From NCBI GenBank assembly GCA_001970855.1, contig LSSN01001689.1, forward strand, positions 1-34,508: a stretch of DNA of 34,508 bases. The letters run 5' to 3'. The number at the start of each line of letters is the position of its first letter. The first letter of the stretch is position 1. Below, piece by piece: positions 11,916-22,675 of the stretch. The stretch comes from Smittium culicis. Lineage: Eukaryota; Kickxellomycota; Harpellomycetes; Harpellales; Legeriomycetaceae. Made by a program: the position numbers and the translations under genes. The notes under the pieces are model-generated. The model saw only the letters and a program-made list of their open reading frames with translations. It ran no database searches and was not told the origin of the DNA.

Positions 11916-12697
11916 AATAAGACATTTATAGTATTTTGTGACTTTAACAATGTTAGACTATTTTTATGGGTACCTAGTTAAAGTGTTTTATTTTTTATTT
12001 TTTCCGAAATGTATTTCGCAACTTTAACTAATGTCTATAAAATCAAAATAAAATTATTTATCACAATTTCAAACTACAAGCGAAAGAGCTGTTCTCTTAG
12101 TTTTAATTCTATTTACTCGATTATTTTCATTTATCGATTTTTTTCATTAATTGTATGCTTGAAAAAGATATCTATTAGCGATTATATACAATGAAATATG
12201 TATACATTATGATTGATAATTGTCTTGCTTAAATATTATTTTTTGATTTATAACTTTTAAAAAAATTAAGATGTTTGGTAATATGCCTAATGTCGTATTT
12301 AATACTTATAACATTTTAAAATAAGCCAAGTTTAAGATTTTCAACTGCAAGTTATTTAAGCTGAATTATTGAATGCGCGATCCAATTGGTATATTTTAAA
12401 GCCTCTCAACTATTCTCACTTTTTTAATCCAATGGGCATTATTAAATCATAAAATATAACGGTTTTTTTCTAGTAGAATTTAAAATTTAAACGAATAATC
12501 TTTAATCAATCTCTTCTTTTGGTTTGTTATTTAATTTCTAAAAATATAATTATTTATTCAACATTTGACTTTCTTCAGGACTGTACAAAAAGTTCGTAAA
12601 TTTGATCACTCTTAAAATACTATAACGTGTATAGTCAATAACTAGAATAGTTGCCAACTAAAACAAGATACCAATTCTAGAATTACCTGTAGGCTAG
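11916..12697. other. Intergenic region IWR1-MON1
   Basis: Tandem spacer of 782 nt. It is very AT-rich with T-runs. The frame at 12009-12194 has no recognisable protein character. A GATCCAATTGG string lies near 12379. Presumably it contains the IWR1 3' end and the MON1 promoter; nothing else is seen. Confidence 0.55.
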
Positions 12698-15331
12698 ATG
12701 GATACCTCTACTGATAATAATAATACAAGTCAAATCCCAAAAAAAGATAAAAGCACCTCTGTCGATGGCTCAAATACTTTCACTACCACCTCAGATAGAA
12801 GGAAATCAAGCCTAGAGATCTTATCCAAGTTAAATGATTCGATACTAAAAAGCCATTCAAAACTACAAAATTCCAGCGAGAACTCTTTTAAAATTGATCC
12901 AAACAGCTCAAAGCATGTCGAGGAGTTGCTCAATGAAGTCAAATTAGATGAAAACTACTTCGCACCAGAGGAATCTCGTATGTCGAATGATATCGAAGAA
13001 TACGAAAAAACAAGATTAGACAACCTAGAAGCCCTGTTTTATCAAAAAGAAGTAGATCAAACACCTGAAGATATTTCTCAACACGAAGGATACAGAAAGA
13101 ATTACCCTAATTTAGGTAATTTGCTCATAATAAATTAATACTCTGTTACTATTTTTCATCAGTTCTTTTATAGAATCTTTTTGAATTTATATTAAAGCTC
13201 TTTTTAATTTAAATTTTTTTAAATATGGTCTTATTTAAATTAGATTTTAAGAGTGCCAAATGGCAAAATAAAAACAAACACTACTTCGTTTTAAGTAGTG
13301 CTGGTAAACCAATTTACAGCAGGTAAATAAAAATATTACTGAAAAAAACAACGTACCAGAGCTTATATATCTGCATATTTCTACTTTTAGTTGTTTAATT
13401 AATTTAAATTATTTTTATAATTGTCTCCAAACTAGATATGGCGATGAGTCAAAGCTATCTTCATTCATGGGGATAATACAAGCGATTATATCAACAGTAT
13501 CAGATTTTCAAGATGAAATAAAGTAATCTCTCTGTTTTTCATATAAAGAATTGTTTATGAATTTTATATTCAATTGGCCAATTACCCCCCATTCTCATTT
13601 TAGAACGATAGATATGGGTAACAGGAAGTTTGTTTTTTTATTAAAGGAACCATTGTATCTAGTTTCAATAACTCTTAATAGCGAGCCTGAATCACAGGTG
13701 TTTTAAAATATTTTTTATTTATATATTGTTTTCTTTTCAGTTATTTTCTTTTTCTTTTTTTCAGATTTCTCAAAGTTCTAGTTTATAATTAGCTATAATT
13801 AAAAATTTTTTTCTAGCTTATTACTGAACTGGAATATTTATATGACCAAATACTAAGTATACTTACATACACTCAACTAACAAGAATATTCGAAGTTCAT
13901 GGAAATTTTGATTTGAGGAGATTATTAGGAGGTACAGAGAGTATAATAGATTCGCTTACGGATAGGATAAATCTTGATCCGTCGTTTACTTTGGGCTCAA
14001 TAGAATCTTACCCTATGAGTTATCCATCTCGCGAATTTCTTGGAAATCAATTAATGTCTGAAAGAAATAGAAATGATCACAATTTTTCTGCCCCAGCTCA
14101 GTCGCCAATCGTATTTGGCTTTTTAACTCAAAAAACAAAATTAATAACGCTGATTCATAATAAGAAAGTTGGATCACTAGCAACAACTGATCTTCTTTTG
14201 TTATTCAACATGATTTCAAATTCTTCACAAAATACTAATAGTTCCGAATCAATTTTCCCATTCTGCTTTCCAAAGTTTAACAAGAGTGGCTTTCTTTTTG
14301 TTCATGTTAGCGTTATTTTAAACAACAAATCTTTATTTTTAGTCACTAACGATAAATCTTGTTTAGAGGAGCTAAAATTGTACAAAAAGCGAGTTATACA
14401 GTCTTTAATGTTAAAAAAAAACTCGACTTTTGTCAATAAAATAGATTTTGATTCATCATTTACTATTCCCGAGCTGTTGAATTTTGGTAAAACCAATAGA
14501 ACTGAATCGTTTACCCCAAAGCCAATAGAGCAGGCAACAAACCCAGAATCAGAAACCATCTTATCTGCAAATTTAAGCATTCATTCAGCAGATCAAAGCA
14601 CATCTACACAATCAAAAGCGTTACCACTGAGCATTAGACACAACCTATTGAGCTTACCAGAAAAAATATTCAAGCGTAATAACTCATCGAGTACAACTGT
14701 TAACGATACATATGCACAGAGTTCAGATCAGAGAGGGTATCTAGAGAGTTTAAACAGTAGAAGTAAGGTTTATTGGATTTTATTCAAGTCCAAAAAGTAC
14801 AACCAGCATATAAATTTTTTTGGGGACGCGATAATTGGCGAGTTGGTACAAGTAGCAGTAGGTAGCACGGGATATGAGGAAGAAACGTGCCTTGAATTGG
14901 ACCCATTCGCAAACAAAACGATTAAAAGAAGCTTTGTTGGGTTCAAGAAATGTATTGAAAAGTTCATGAAAAGTCGGAAACTTCAAGCTAGCTCATCAAA
15001 CTTAAGCGATGTATATTCTGGGTCAACAGTATCATCATCATCGTCAGCAGCAGCAGCAGTAGCAACATCAGAGGCGGATAGGCAGCAGTCGAGGCAACTT
15101 GCAGCGATAGCGTGCGGAAGCGAAACGACAGCTGCAATGGGCGCCAAACTCGTATATTTTTCGACAGTTTTCGAGCAGATTGTTTGCTGGAGCTCAGACG
15201 ACGTTGAAGTGTACGTGTCGTTTCACACCGAATTCAACATCGAGTTGCTCGTTGAGCTTATCAACTCGCTGGTTAAATTGGTTAAAAAAAACATCGACTA
15301 CTACTTTGTCACCAACTCGCCCAGCTTTTAA
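12698..15331 (+). CDS. MON1: Vacuolar fusion protein Mon1
   Basis: Subunit of the Mon1-Ccz1 guanine nucleotide exchange factor that activates Rab7/Ypt7 on late endosomes and vacuoles. Exons: 12698-13115, 13244-13322, 13436-13522, 13604-13697, 13817-15331 (730 aa). After a disordered N-terminus, the longin-fold region begins near 140 with HYFVLSSAGKPIYSR joined to YGDE across intron 2. Exon 5 has TYTQLTRIFEVHGNFDLRRLLGG, the family hallmark. Later blocks include FCFPKFNKSGFLFVHV and the C-terminal longin strands ending YYFVTNSPS. A Ser/Ala-rich insert (about 614-668), partly encoded by ATC and CAG triplet runs, precedes the last longin block. Two strong decoy acceptors sit inside intron 4. Exon joins 1-4 are short but agree in phase with family order. 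Confidence 0.93.
15031..15059 (+). repeat. Triplet runs (ATC)x4 and (CAG)x5 in MON1
   Basis: ATC x4 at 15031-15042 and CAG x5 at 15045-15059 lie in the MON1 frame read as TCA and GCA codons, giving Ser and Ala runs. They mark a low-complexity insert between conserved blocks. Confidence 0.85.
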
Positions 15332-15767
15332 AAGAAGTGTATTTCTATTTATTTTATTTTATTTCGACAATATAGCATTTATTATGAAAAAACAAATTGT
15401 TGCAACTCTTGAATGTAAATTTATTATTATCAATTTTTTTCTTTTATCAAACCATAATAACAAAATGCATAAATTTAAAAAATCGATAAATAACAGATAC
15501 ATTAGTCATAATCATAAAAATATAAAAAAAGTGAGGGGCTAAAAAACTTTATTTTGAGCAAATAAAAGACTGAAATAAAAATATTAAATAAATAAATAAA
15601 TAAATAAATATACCAACAAAAAACGTTGGTAAATAAAAAAGAAAAAGAAAAAGGCACTTTTTGTCTAGAAAAATAGTAAACCCAAAAAAAAATAAATAAT
15701 AAAAGTGGTTTTAGATAGGATATTAATAATAAAACGGGAGGGTATGGAGGGAGAGAGAGAGGATAAA
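15332..15767. other. Convergent intergenic region MON1/SLC33A1
   Basis: 436 nt between two converging stops. It holds a perfect AAAT microsatellite (15586-15610) and A-rich tracts; the right end is G/A-rich. Presumably both 3' ends are here. No gene. Confidence 0.6.
15586..15610. repeat. AAAT tetranucleotide microsatellite (x6)
   Basis: Six perfect AAAT units plus one base in the spacer between the MON1 and SLC33A1 stops. A likely polymorphic locus with no coding role. Confidence 0.9.
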
Positions 15768-18332
15768 TCAGTTGATGTTTGTTTGAATTCTCCAAGCTTT
15801 TAGGGGGAGTCTCTCAAGCCTTGTGATGGTAGGTTTAGTGAATAGGTAGAAATTTGCGACAGCAAAGAAGATGCAAATAGCAGAAATTACGTAGAAGCCG
15901 TCGTACTTGACAATACACGAACCGCCTAGCGACTGGCACATTTCCTTTCCAGACTCAGAAACGCAGCTGAAGAAGACTTTTTTGTCCAATATTGAGCTGG
16001 CAGAGTTTTTTATAATGTCGGAGGAAACTTTGGGGACGGAGCAAGTGGCGTTGCTGAAATAATCGACAGATTCGAGGACGAAGTAAACGGGCCAAGTGCC
16101 GCCAAAGTTGCTTAGTGTGTTTAGCAATGTCATGTACGTTCCGCCAATGATAGGGTCAGATATTCTGGTAACGAAAGCGCTGAGTCCAACAAACATGACT
16201 GTGCTGGCCATCGAATTTGCGACTTTAACAAGCAGGATGAAATAGAAGTAGTTGCCTGAGCCTACTTGCTTCCCATCTTCGCCCAGCATTGTTGGGAAGT
16301 TGTAAACAGCGAGCGTGCCAATAACGCAGAACAGAATTCTGCAGATGAAGGCTATCCGCCATGGTCGCATCGGGGTTCTAGTTTGAGTCCATCTGGCAGC
16401 GTAGTATCCAAAAGTAATTTGTACAGGGAAATCGATTAAAATTGCAAGGGCCATGTCTTCTTTTTTGAAGCCCTTTTCGAGCAACTTGAGTTGCATTGCG
16501 GAGTCGTTGGGAACAAAGCCGAATTTAGCAAACATCAAGACGAAAATAAATTTGATCATATCTAATTAATCGATTCAAGAGTAAATAGGAAAATGGTTAT
16601 AGAAAAAGTGTGTAGCTGAACTAGATTAATTGCTTAAAAAAACTAATAATTTATAATAAATAAATATATAGAAGATAGTATAGCTATATATAGTTTTTTT
16701 TTTTAAATAAGAGTGAAAAAAAGGTGTTACCAGGTAGTCGGCATATTTGGTAAATGGTTTTGTAAGTAGAAACGATTCCTATATTTTCGTAGAATTTTTT
16801 CTAGGAAAACAAAAAAAAAAAGATCAAGAGAAATTTAGATAAATGAACAGGAGAATCAGCAAGCCAAAAAAAAAAAAAAACAGGGAGGAAATGTAATAGA
16901 TAAAAAAGATATAGATAGAGAGAGATAGGTACTTCTTTGACTCTAAGAACGAGGTATAGAGTGATGATGGCGTAGATGACGGCCCACCATCTCATGTATT
17001 GGCCAAGTTGTACGAGACCATAATCGAGGGGCACAGTGCGGAAGTATTTGTTTGAAAAATCGACGGTATTGAAGGCCAAGAAGACGGTGAATGAGAGGAA
17101 GTAGCCGCAGTTTAAGCCGATAGTTTGGCATGTTGATGCGTAAGCCAAGTTTTCCTTTGATAAAAGAGTGAGGGCCCAACCTGGATGGTATAAAGTGATA
17201 AGAGTTAGGTATAGTGGTATAGAGTAAGAAAAATATATAATTTTTGATTAAAGTGATTATTGATAAAAAGTAAAATGAGATGGGTACCGTCAACAGCAAT
17301 ATCTTGGGTGGCACTGAGCAAGACAATGACGAAGAAAATGAGGGAGATAGTAGTGATATTGGGACCCGGCTATAATAAGAATAAGGGGATATAAGAATAA
17401 AGAAGGAAGTGAATTAGAGAGAGCAAGATATATAGTAGAATAAAAAAAATGGGATGAGGAAAGAGATGGGGGTATTACGTTTTTGATGAGGTCGTCGACA
17501 TGTTTGCCAAAGAACCAAAAAATGGCGGCAATAGCGAACTGGACGGGGACGATCCAAGATTTGCGTCTTCCAAATCTGTTGGAGAAAATGGAGTCGACGA
17601 TAGGGGACCAGAAGAGCTTTAATGAGTAAGGGTAAGAGGCGAGAGAGAATAGACCTAGTTGGGAGAAGGACATTTTTTCTTTAAGGAGGAAAGGGATAGA
17701 GCCACTGCTTAAACCCAAAGGGATTCCTTGTAGCCAGTCTATAAAATTAAAAATTAAATGAAGAGAATTAGCGAAAATGATACAATTTTGGTAGTTGTAA
17801 ATATTTATGGGGAAGGGAGAAGAGGATATGGCTTACACAAAGCGATGAGTAGAACGACGTTCCAAAAGTCGTCTTGTTTTTTTGAGGTGTCAAGATGCTT
17901 ATTTTGAGATTTTTTGCTTTTTTCAGAGTAAGAGTCGAAGTTGGATTTAACTTTTTTTTTGATAGAGTCGACAGAGAGGTCTTTTGAGAAACTGGAGGCT
18001 TTAGAGACGGAGGTGCTTCGTGTTTTGTCAGAGCCCTTAGAGAAGCCAGTGGCGGTTTCAATAGAGGAGTTGTTATTGTTGTTGTTTGTGTTAGCCATAT
18101 CGATATTGAAACTGTTTTGGATCTGCGGAGAAGTTACAGTGATTGCAGTACTGACAGATTTTAAATCGAAGGAGGATATAATGGGAGCAGGGGTGGGAGA
18201 GTTGTTTGTAGAGAGAGGGAGTAAAGGGGACCTTTTATTTATTGCGTTATTTTGGGGTTTATATTCGTTATCGTTTTCGAAATAAAAATCAATTTTCTCA
18301 TCAAGAGAGCTATTTTTAGGGCCGCGGTCCAT
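15768..18332 (-). CDS. SLC33A1: Acetyl-CoA transporter, SLC33A1/AT-1 family
   Basis: Multi-pass membrane protein that in animals imports acetyl-CoA into the ER lumen for protein acetylation; fungi have a homologue. Exons in transcript order: 18332-17837, 17738-17479, 17369-17288, 17180-16933, 16800-16731, 16561-15768 (649 aa); phases 1,0,1,0,1. Residues 1-155 are hydrophilic and Asn/Ser-rich, so probably cytosolic. Family hallmarks follow: WLQGIPLGLSSGSIPFLL, YSLKLFWSPIVDSIF, FGRRKSWIVPVQ, SATQDIAVDGWALTLLS (joined across intron 3), AYASTCQTIG, a loop/TM with KFGFVPNDSA, then SDPIIGGTYMTLLNTLSNFGG and the Cys-rich luminal segment with SLGGSCIVKYDGFYV. The start ATG at 18332 is the first in a long pyrimidine-rich leader. 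About ten to twelve membrane segments are evident. Exon 5 (70 nt) is the smallest and fits in phase. Confidence 0.94.
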
Positions 18333-19238
18333 TATATATAAGGGAGGGGAGGGGGTGCTATTCTCGAATATGTGAGAACTAGGGTAAATATTGATTTTTA
18401 GTATATATGGAGGTGTGACTTAAAACAGAGAGAAACAGGCAGAAGGAGAAATGTAGGGGAAGAGAGATAATAATAGGCTCAGGGTATTTCGAAAAGGGCA
18501 GAACAAAGAGTATGTTTTAGTTGTTATGACTATTGCAAAAAAAATAAAATAAAAGCTGATAGGGCAGACAAGTGGATATAAATCGGGGATGAGGGCGAGC
18601 GGGATTTTAAGGACAAGTTCCAGGTCAAGCGGTAATTGCAGAAGGAGAGTGGAGGGAATGTGGTTTGAAAATGTGAAGAGGGATGGGGAGAGAGATTTGA
18701 GAAGAGAGGGAGATATTTAGGCGATGATATATGTAAGTTGATGTATGGATTGCAGAGTAAAGTATTGTTAGAATTCAAAAGGAAACGCTTTTAGATAAAT
18801 GAGGAAAATTTTTATCAATACTATTTAACAGATTAGATTTTTTTTAGCACATATTCATAGTTTTATTACACAATTAATAAATATTGTTCGTTTTACCAAA
18901 ATATAAGTATAGCCTAACGGGAATTATTGTCTTATTTTAGCCACTGACTATTATACTAAAAAACATAATATAGCCATTTTAGAGTAAAAAAAAATAATTA
19001 TCACAAACTTTAATTACTATTAAAGGCAGAAATTCAAAATAGATAAATAAATAAATGAAATTCTCTTCCCATCATTAACTAAATAAAAAGCTTTAAAAAT
19101 TGTTTAGACAGACTATGATTCGTAGAATGTAAGCCTTTAGATATGATGCATAAATTCCGCCGCTTAGAACAGCACAAACACTTCTAGTTGGTCTCTGCAG
19201 GTACTGCCCACTTACTAATACCAATACCAGTACCAGCA

Positions 19239-19322
19239 CTAATGATACTTGCAGCAATACTAATGATGCTTGCAGCAATACTAATGATGCTTGCAGTATT
19301 ACTAATGGTAGTTGCACTAAGA
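19239..19322. repeat. 21-bp minisatellite, four copies
   Basis: Unit CTAATGATGCTTGCAGCAATA in tandem: 19239-19259, 19260-19280, 19281-19301, 19302-19322. The first three copies are nearly identical and the fourth is diverged. A shorter ACCAATACCAGTACC-like imperfect run precedes it. The 21-bp period keeps frames open on both strands (19188-19454 plus, 19093-19317 minus), which explains those apparent ORFs without a gene. Confidence 0.85.
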
Positions 19323-19647
19323 GTATTTGGATATTCAGCGCTGCGGTTGGTATCAGTTCTAACGCTTGATATTCAGTGCTGCCAAAAATGCTTACTAATG
19401 TATTATAGCCTTCGATCTGAAGATTTTTGGCTGGTTATTGCTTTGAGGGGATAGAAAATTTGCTTTGAAATGCTGGAATCGGAAACAAATAAAGTGGCTT
19501 TTATAATGCTCCTCATTTCTGCAAATTCTATAGGCCAGCCTCCTCCAAATACATGGAACTTGGCTATTTGCTGAATCGTGCAGAATTTTTTTTATTTTCT
19601 CGATTTGTTATGCTACTCGTTAGCCACTTTAATCCAGCAATCAAGTC

Positions 19648-19671
19648 GCCATCTATTCGATGGAAGATGGC
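19648..19671. repeat. Perfect 7-bp inverted repeat
   Basis: GCCATCT (19648-19654) and AGATGGC (19665-19671) are exact reverse complements around a 10-nt loop, inside a less AT-rich patch. No RNA family is recognised. Confidence 0.4.
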
Positions 19672-19864
19672 CAATAATTTGATAGCGTTTCCTGAACACC
19701 TGAACAGGCATTAATCTATTTACATATACGATTAATTACTAATTATGTAATTGTTCTATTTTTAGACCACAAACTCAATTCTCTTTACATACTTTCCCGC
19801 TTTCTCCCCCCAATCCCACACAGTCAAAGTTTTTCTGAACAAACTTCCCTTTTATTGCGCATAA

Positions 19865-19948
19865 ATGGTGAGTGTTTTTGACTTTATCCCCGATACCCTA
19901 TTAAATGCCTTTTACTCTGCACCTACGCAATCTATAAACTCTGTCTAA
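19865..19948 (+). other. Short ORF (27 codons) after a CT-rich leader, unverified
   Basis: ATG at 19865 opens a 27-codon frame (MVSVFDFIPDTL...) ending TAA at 19946-19948. About 80 nt of CT-rich, promoter-like sequence with a CCAAT (about 19810) precede it. The ATG is followed directly by GTGAGT, a good 5' splice site, so this could equally be a start codon with an intron at codon 1. A possible acceptor near 19998 opens another short frame. I do not recognise a product. Confidence 0.2.
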
Positions 19949-20743
19949 TAGCTAATATCATATGCTACCCTAAACGCCTGTCTATCTGCAAATGGCAGTA
20001 TATACTAAACCCTCGGCTAATAATCAACAACAACTTAAAATACTATCAATTATTATGTCTAATGCTTGCGTTGGAAGTACAAGTAAAGCCCTAAGATACA
20101 TTATACCATCTTTTATACATTGCAATCCTCGCACGATCGATCAGATATTTTCAGATTAATTAAAACTTATCCATTGAAGTCCAGATTAATAGCATTAAAA
20201 TTTATATATTTCAGAATTCATTGAATTATTGGCTATCTAACACATAAAAAACAATAAAAAAATACACTTAAAAACTCTCAGCAAATCACAATGAAGTCAA
20301 CTAATTTTAGCAACTAAGATTCGCAAAAAGGAATTGTTGCCCAGCCATGAATTTCTAAACGACTTCCATAAACACTATCCGCCATTTTTTTTCATTTAAA
20401 GTACCATATGCTGATTTAGTAAGCACATAACACGGAAACAGCAAAGCTCATCATAAGATACTTCAAAGCTTTAATTTTATACATTCTTTGGCTATTTCGA
20501 ATCAAAGCCCAAGTTCAATAAATTAACTAAATAATAAAGTATTTGTACAATGAAACGCTATATAATCATCTAGTTTTAAAATAATGTATTGTAATAATAA
20601 ATCATTGTGTTCTATTGATAAAAAAAAAAAAAAAGCTAGTAAGAATTCTAATTCCTACAGTAGAATTAAATTTCATCAAAAGCATTTACTAACCCGCTGC
20701 TAACAGCCCTCGTCCCACATCCACTTCCTCTTCATAAAATAAA

Positions 20744-22642
20744 CTATATCCATGTGTATCTAGGCTTTGTTTTGAATCGCAGTGACAAATACGCTCCTAT
20801 AGAAAAAAATAGCGTGATAACTAAATTTAATAACACGGATTGCCAAATTTCAACTTCGTCAAATCCGAATGAGCTAATAACCTCTTCGCCCGTTGCAAAG
20901 CACGTGTTTCCTTCTGCCCCCGTGCAATCAAACTTTAAATTTGTAAATTCATTCCTCATAATCGCCGAAAATGAGTAATATACATAGCTAATATACTTGA
21001 TCCACCTAAGAACCGGTGTGATCGTGTCTGTGTTTACGAAATTTCCTCCATAAACTAGAAGTATCGACAAGATTAGCGGCGAAACAACCGATGCCACCTC
21101 CAACTTGGAGAAGAGCGCCGACATGAATACCGCAAAACTGAACGAGCACAGAACTGTCGTCAGCGTTATCCCATAATAGATAAAAAATAAGACCGCACTC
21201 GGCTGGAACTTTGATAGAAAATATACCCCTGTCAGCATTATCGTTGATGTAAAAATGATAATCGGCAGCTTTGTCAACGCCTCTGAAAATAAGTATGTCG
21301 ATACTCGGTACGCCCCTCCCGACCTCTCCCTCAACATCACGTTCCTCCCCGAAATTAGTATAGGAAGAAGTGGCATAACTATCGGGAATATCGTATTCGC
21401 AATAACAAGAAATATTAGCCCTATCTTATTCTGAACCTGCGCATACCCAGTTCCTGGGTTGTAAAACGTAAAGCCTATAACTACAGTCGATACAACCGCG
21501 CTCGTTAAAAATGAATTTATCATTGACCTATCCCGGCTCGTTCGAATAAGCGTCCTCTTCAGCAAAATCGATATCTCTATTACCCACGAATTCGCCCGTT
21601 TTCTGAATTTCACTTTCTCTGGCCTGCACTTTTCCACCATCTTTTCTGCCGCATGAGTAGCTGACGAGTCCCTGCTCCTAATCACTATTTCTCCAGTACT
21701 GCTCTTCCTCACCTCTCTGTAAACAACGCTCCCTTCAACATTGTTTCTTACATACTCCTTCCACTTACTTATAAACCAATCTATCCTACTAAATGAATTC
21801 CTCTTGGATTCTGCTGAATATGAATCAACCGATATAAGATTTATGAAAAAATCTGCTGGGTTTTCGTCCTCTGGACACGTATACCCAAGAGAATTGAAGT
21901 ACTCGTGTGCGCCTTTAACCGACCCTATATACACAATCTCGCCCTGTGCAAGCAGCACCACACAATCAAAATAGTTGAATAGCCGTGAGCTAGGTTGGTG
22001 GATTGATGCCAGCGTTATTAAGTTGTGCTCTTTAGTTATTTTCCTCATCAGCCTTATCAACGATTCTGCCGATGAACTATCAAGCCCTGATGTAGGCTCA
22101 TCCAGTATCATAACTACCGGATCTGAAAGAATCTCTACTCCTATACATACCCGCTTCCTCTCACCTCCCGATACTCCCCTATTCTTAACGCCTATAACAA
22201 GGTTGTTTTTTATTTTGCCCAAATTCAGATTGTTTATCATCCTATCAACTCGATCCTTCTTTTCGGCTACAGTATACTCCATACTATCCAGCCTCAGCTC
22301 TGCAGCATAAAATAATGTCTCCTGGACTGTCAATGAACTATACAGCAAATCCTCCTGCTCTACATACGCAACTTTCTTTTTGAAATAGTCTGGGTTTCTC
22401 TTCGCCCCATTATACAATATCTCCCCTGTTAACTCACCCTTCTTTATCCTCCCTGACAATATATTCATGATCGTCGTTTTTCCCGATCCTGATCCGCCCA
22501 GTATCGCCACTATCTCCCCTGACTTCATAACCCCGCTCGCTGATTTAATTATATTCTTATACTCGCCCGCATCTTTGTTCTCTGATTTCCGCTTCTTTAT
22601 CCTGTAATTAATATTACTGAAACTAAGTACGTTTTCCGTCAT
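20744..22642 (-). CDS. ABCG-family half-transporter (White/BCRP type)
   Basis: ATP-driven membrane exporter of the ABCG subfamily; as a half-size protein it should work as a dimer. Single exon. The start is the ATG at 22642; the frame stays open further upstream, but only from a TTG, so it is not extended. 632 aa, TAG stop at 20744. The nucleotide-binding domain is N-terminal, the reverse order that defines ABCG: Walker A GGSGSGKT (49-56), signature VSGGE (157-161), Walker B VVMILDEPT (176-184), D-loop SGLD, H-loop His215 in ASIHQPS. The C-terminal half (about 380-620) is an ABC2-type membrane domain with six hydrophobic segments and a Cys-containing extracellular loop before the last one. 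The substrate cannot be read from sequence. The leader has A15 just before the ATG and an upstream ATG-TAA. Confidence 0.93.
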   Translation of the reverse strand: MTENVLSFSNINYRIKKRKSENKDAGEYKNIIKSASGVMKSGEIVAILGGSGSGKTTIMNILSGRIKKGELTGEILYNGAKRNPDYFKKKVAYVEQEDLLYSSLTVQETLFYAAELRLDSMEYTVAEKKDRVDRMINNLNLGKIKNNLVIGVKNRGVSGGERKRVCIGVEILSDPVVMILDEPTSGLDSSSAESLIRLMRKITKEHNLITLASIHQPSSRLFNYFDCVVLLAQGEIVYIGSVKGAHEYFNSLGYTCPEDENPADFFINLISVDSYSAESKRNSFSRIDWFISKWKEYVRNNVEGSVVYREVRKSSTGEIVIRSRDSSATHAAEKMVEKCRPEKVKFRKRANSWVIEISILLKRTLIRTSRDRSMINSFLTSAVVSTVVIGFTFYNPGTGYAQVQNKIGLIFLVIANTIFPIVMPLLPILISGRNVMLRERSGGAYRVSTYLFSEALTKLPIIIFTSTIMLTGVYFLSKFQPSAVLFFIYYGITLTTVLCSFSFAVFMSALFSKLEVASVVSPLILSILLVYGGNFVNTDTITPVLRWIKYISYVYYSFSAIMRNEFTNLKFDCTGAEGNTCFATGEEVISSFGFDEVEIWQSVLLNLVITLFFSIGAYLSLRFKTKPRYTWI

Positions 22643-22643
22643 G

Positions 22644-22662
22644 TTTTTTTTTTTTTTTACAT
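22644..22662 (-). promoter_or_regulatory. Start-stop mini-uORF and A15 tract before ABCG start
   Basis: On the minus strand ATGTAA (22662-22657) is a start codon followed at once by a stop. It is followed by adenines up to 22644, one C, then the ABCG ATG at 22642. The A tract including the uORF stop is 15 nt long. If transcription starts upstream of 22662, ribosomes meet this AUG-stop first. Confidence 0.35.
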
Positions 22663-22675
22663 GTATTTTATTCAA

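Larger units (their letters stand above)
18333..20743. other. 2.4-kb intergenic region SLC33A1/ABCG
   Basis: No conserved protein found. From 18333 to about 18780 the plus strand is strikingly purine-rich, i.e. pyrimidine-rich in the SLC33A1 sense upstream of its ATG, a typical fungal promoter/leader texture. A 21-bp minisatellite lies at 19239-19322, a 7-bp inverted repeat at 19648-19671, an ATTGGCT box at 20228-20234 and a CT-rich promoter-like patch with a short ORF at 19780-19948. About 19.46-19.7 kb is less AT-rich than the flanks and could be a decayed gene, but no frame is recognisable. Confidence 0.5.

Noticed and set aside
13572..13583. Palindrome AATTGGCCAATT in a MON1 intron
   Set aside because: Short AT-rich palindrome inside an intron; resembles the CCAAT motif but has no promoter context.
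19093..19454. Overlapping ORFs with 7-residue repeats
   Set aside because: Produced by the 21-bp tandem repeat, which keeps several frames open on both strands.
20754..22310. Plus-strand ORFs over the ABCG gene (20754-20978, 21741-21974, 21975-22310)
   Set aside because: Antisense shadows of the transporter frame.
20744..22675. Longer ABCG start at 22675
   Set aside because: The codon there is TTG; the first in-frame ATG is at 22642.
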